Source: Gammaproteobacteria bacterium
GTDB lineage: Bacteria; Pseudomonadota; Gammaproteobacteria; S012-40
NCBI GenBank assembly: GCA_029884425.1
Contig: JAOUHV010000004.1
Location: forward strand, 1 to 64,000
Length of the DNA stretch: 64,000 nt
Direction of reading: 5' to 3'
Part shown: piece by piece, positions 63,272-64,000 of the stretch
How positions within the stretch are numbered: the stretch's first letter is position 1
Layout of the letters: each line of letters opens with the position of its first letter
Made by a program: the position numbers and the translations under genes
The notes under the pieces: model-generated
Told to the model about the DNA's origin: nothing
The model's database searches: none
Seen by the model: the letters and a program-made list of their open reading frames with translations, nothing else

Positions 63272-64000
63272 AGGCGGTAGCGGGATGTTGGTGGAGGTTA
63301 GCAGGCCCAGCGAAAAATTAGTTGTGCCCTGATCGTTAAACAGCAGCCAACTGAATTTGACGGGCCCCAGCGGTGGGTAAATCCAGCTATGACCCGAGAT
63401 CCGTAAGTTCAACTCAGGATGACTGGCAACGCCGACGATCTCCAATTGGTATTGGTAACGCAGAGTGTCGAAAACTGCGTAGGGGGTTTCGACTTTTTCT
63501 ATGCCCAGGTATTGATAACCTTCGGTGACGTTAGCGACTTTTTCGCTACAGACACCGTTATTGCATCGCCATAATTCGTAGCTCAGCAAGGCGGGGGCTT
63601 CGGGGGTGGGAGCACCCAGCGAGGCGATGCCAGCATCCGGGCCGCTGCCGTTGAGCGGCGCAGCCCAATAGATCTCGCCTTGCGCGCTTAGGCGAAAGCC
63701 TGCGTACACGAGTTGTCCGTTGTCTTGTTGCCAGAACGTACGTTCCATGAAAAACGGTGGGTAATTGACGATATTGCTGCGCCACTGCTCGGTGAACAAG
63801 GTTTTATTTTGTAATGCGGAGATACCAGCGGTGGTCGCAGTGTTGGGTTGCCAGGTGAGTGTGATGTCGCCACTAATGCTCAACGGTGCGTCTTGCCCCG
63901 TGTACTGGCCGCTGATGACGTAGTTTGCCTGTTCTGTGCCCTGGTACTGACGCAGGCTTAAATTGTCGGGCAGAGCATAGCTTGGGGTGTGTTCTGAGCT
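63260..64000 (-). CDS. Unrecognised protein, partial (5' end off window)
   Basis: The reverse strand is open from the right edge to TAA at 63260, about 246 codons. Motifs visible include GQYTGQDAP, LSISGDITLTWQP, VNYPPFFMERTFWQQDNGQLVYAGFRLSAQGEIYWA and a C-rich spot CNNGVCSE. The chain is rich in beta-prone residues with the pair of cysteines, and lacks membrane segments, so it may be an exported beta-rich protein; no signal peptide is in view because the start is missing. A TTG at 63883 is not the real start, as the frame continues past it. I do not recognise the family. Confidence 0.6.
   Translation of the reverse strand, partial: SSEHTPSYALPDNLSLRQYQGTEQANYVISGQYTGQDAPLSISGDITLTWQPNTATTAGISALQNKTLFTEQWRSNIVNYPPFFMERTFWQQDNGQLVYAGFRLSAQGEIYWAAPLNGSGPDAGIASLGAPTPEAPALLSYELWRCNNGVCSEKVANVTEGYQYLGIEKVETPYAVFDTLRYQYQLEIVGVASHPELNLRISGHSWIYPPLGPVKFSWLLFNDQGTTNFSLGLLTSTNIPLPPPSQ

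Overview
The window is a stretch of gammaproteobacterial chromosome packed with housekeeping genes. Gene content and order (rne/rluC/HAD phosphatase/sppA; yceD-rpmF-plsX-fabH-fabD-fabG-acpP-fabF-pabB-pabC-mltG; rimP-nusA-infB-rbfA-truB-rpsO-pnp; csp/clpS-clpA/infA; carA-carB-greA) resemble Pseudomonas and related orders. Several blocks are rearranged relative to that pattern, and I cannot name the genus from sequence alone. No tRNA, rRNA, CRISPR array, insertion sequence or phage gene is visible. Codon use looks even throughout, so there is no clear sign of recent transfer.

Layout. 1-3300: a PP2C-type phosphatase cut by the left edge, lpxH and a periplasmic cyclophilin, then a ComFB-family protein divergent from a SirB-family membrane protein and a CBS-domain protein. 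3350-9181: rne on the minus strand, divergent from rluC, an HAD phosphatase and sppA. 9260-14384: an accessory block (UPF0114 membrane protein, EamA transporter with an inositol-monophosphatase-family enzyme, UshA-type 5'-nucleotidase, BBP2-like outer-membrane barrel). 14678-18540: maf with a two-subunit pyruvate carboxylase on the minus strand. 18743-28229: fatty acid/phospholipid synthesis, then folate (pabB, pabC) and mltG. 28245-29465: a TraB-domain membrane protein. 29816-38185: translation and RNA-turnover genes from rimP to pnp. 38263-43634: hflD-mnmA, a cold-shock protein, clpS-clpA and infA. 43841-45404: a DUF1835 protein and a small helical protein with a CheZ-like DxxxQ motif. 45531-50205: mutL, gltX, cysS. 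50281-53253: a sulfotransferase, a shortened CysG-like protein and a TrpD-like (YbiB) protein. 53553-56039: an unusual 828-residue membrane-anchored AAA ATPase. 56257-61124: carAB and greA. 61167-64000: an acyl-CoA synthetase and an unrecognised protein cut by the right edge.

How the genes work together. The plsX-fab operon makes acyl-ACP for phospholipids, and yceD-rpmF couples it to ribosome synthesis, as in many Proteobacteria. The minus-strand pyruvate carboxylase beside it would supply oxaloacetate. RimP, NusA, IF-2, RbfA, TruB, S15 and PNPase form a classical translation/RNA operon, here with a leader that could attenuate transcription. ClpS-ClpA handles N-degron proteolysis. MutL carries the endonuclease motif of methylation-independent mismatch repair. 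carAB makes carbamoyl phosphate for pyrimidines and arginine.

The most unusual item is the 53553-56039 protein. It joins an XrtA/PEP-CTERM-type secretion ATPase module, a J-domain-like segment without HPD, one transmembrane helix, a Pro/Ala/Lys-rich linker and a C-terminal NTF2/SnoaL-like domain. Other points of interest are a possibly leaderless yceD transcript, a hairpin-plus-terminator leader before rimP, a CysG whose methyltransferase half is mostly missing, the CheZ-like motif protein, and a run of TTG starts in the fab operon.
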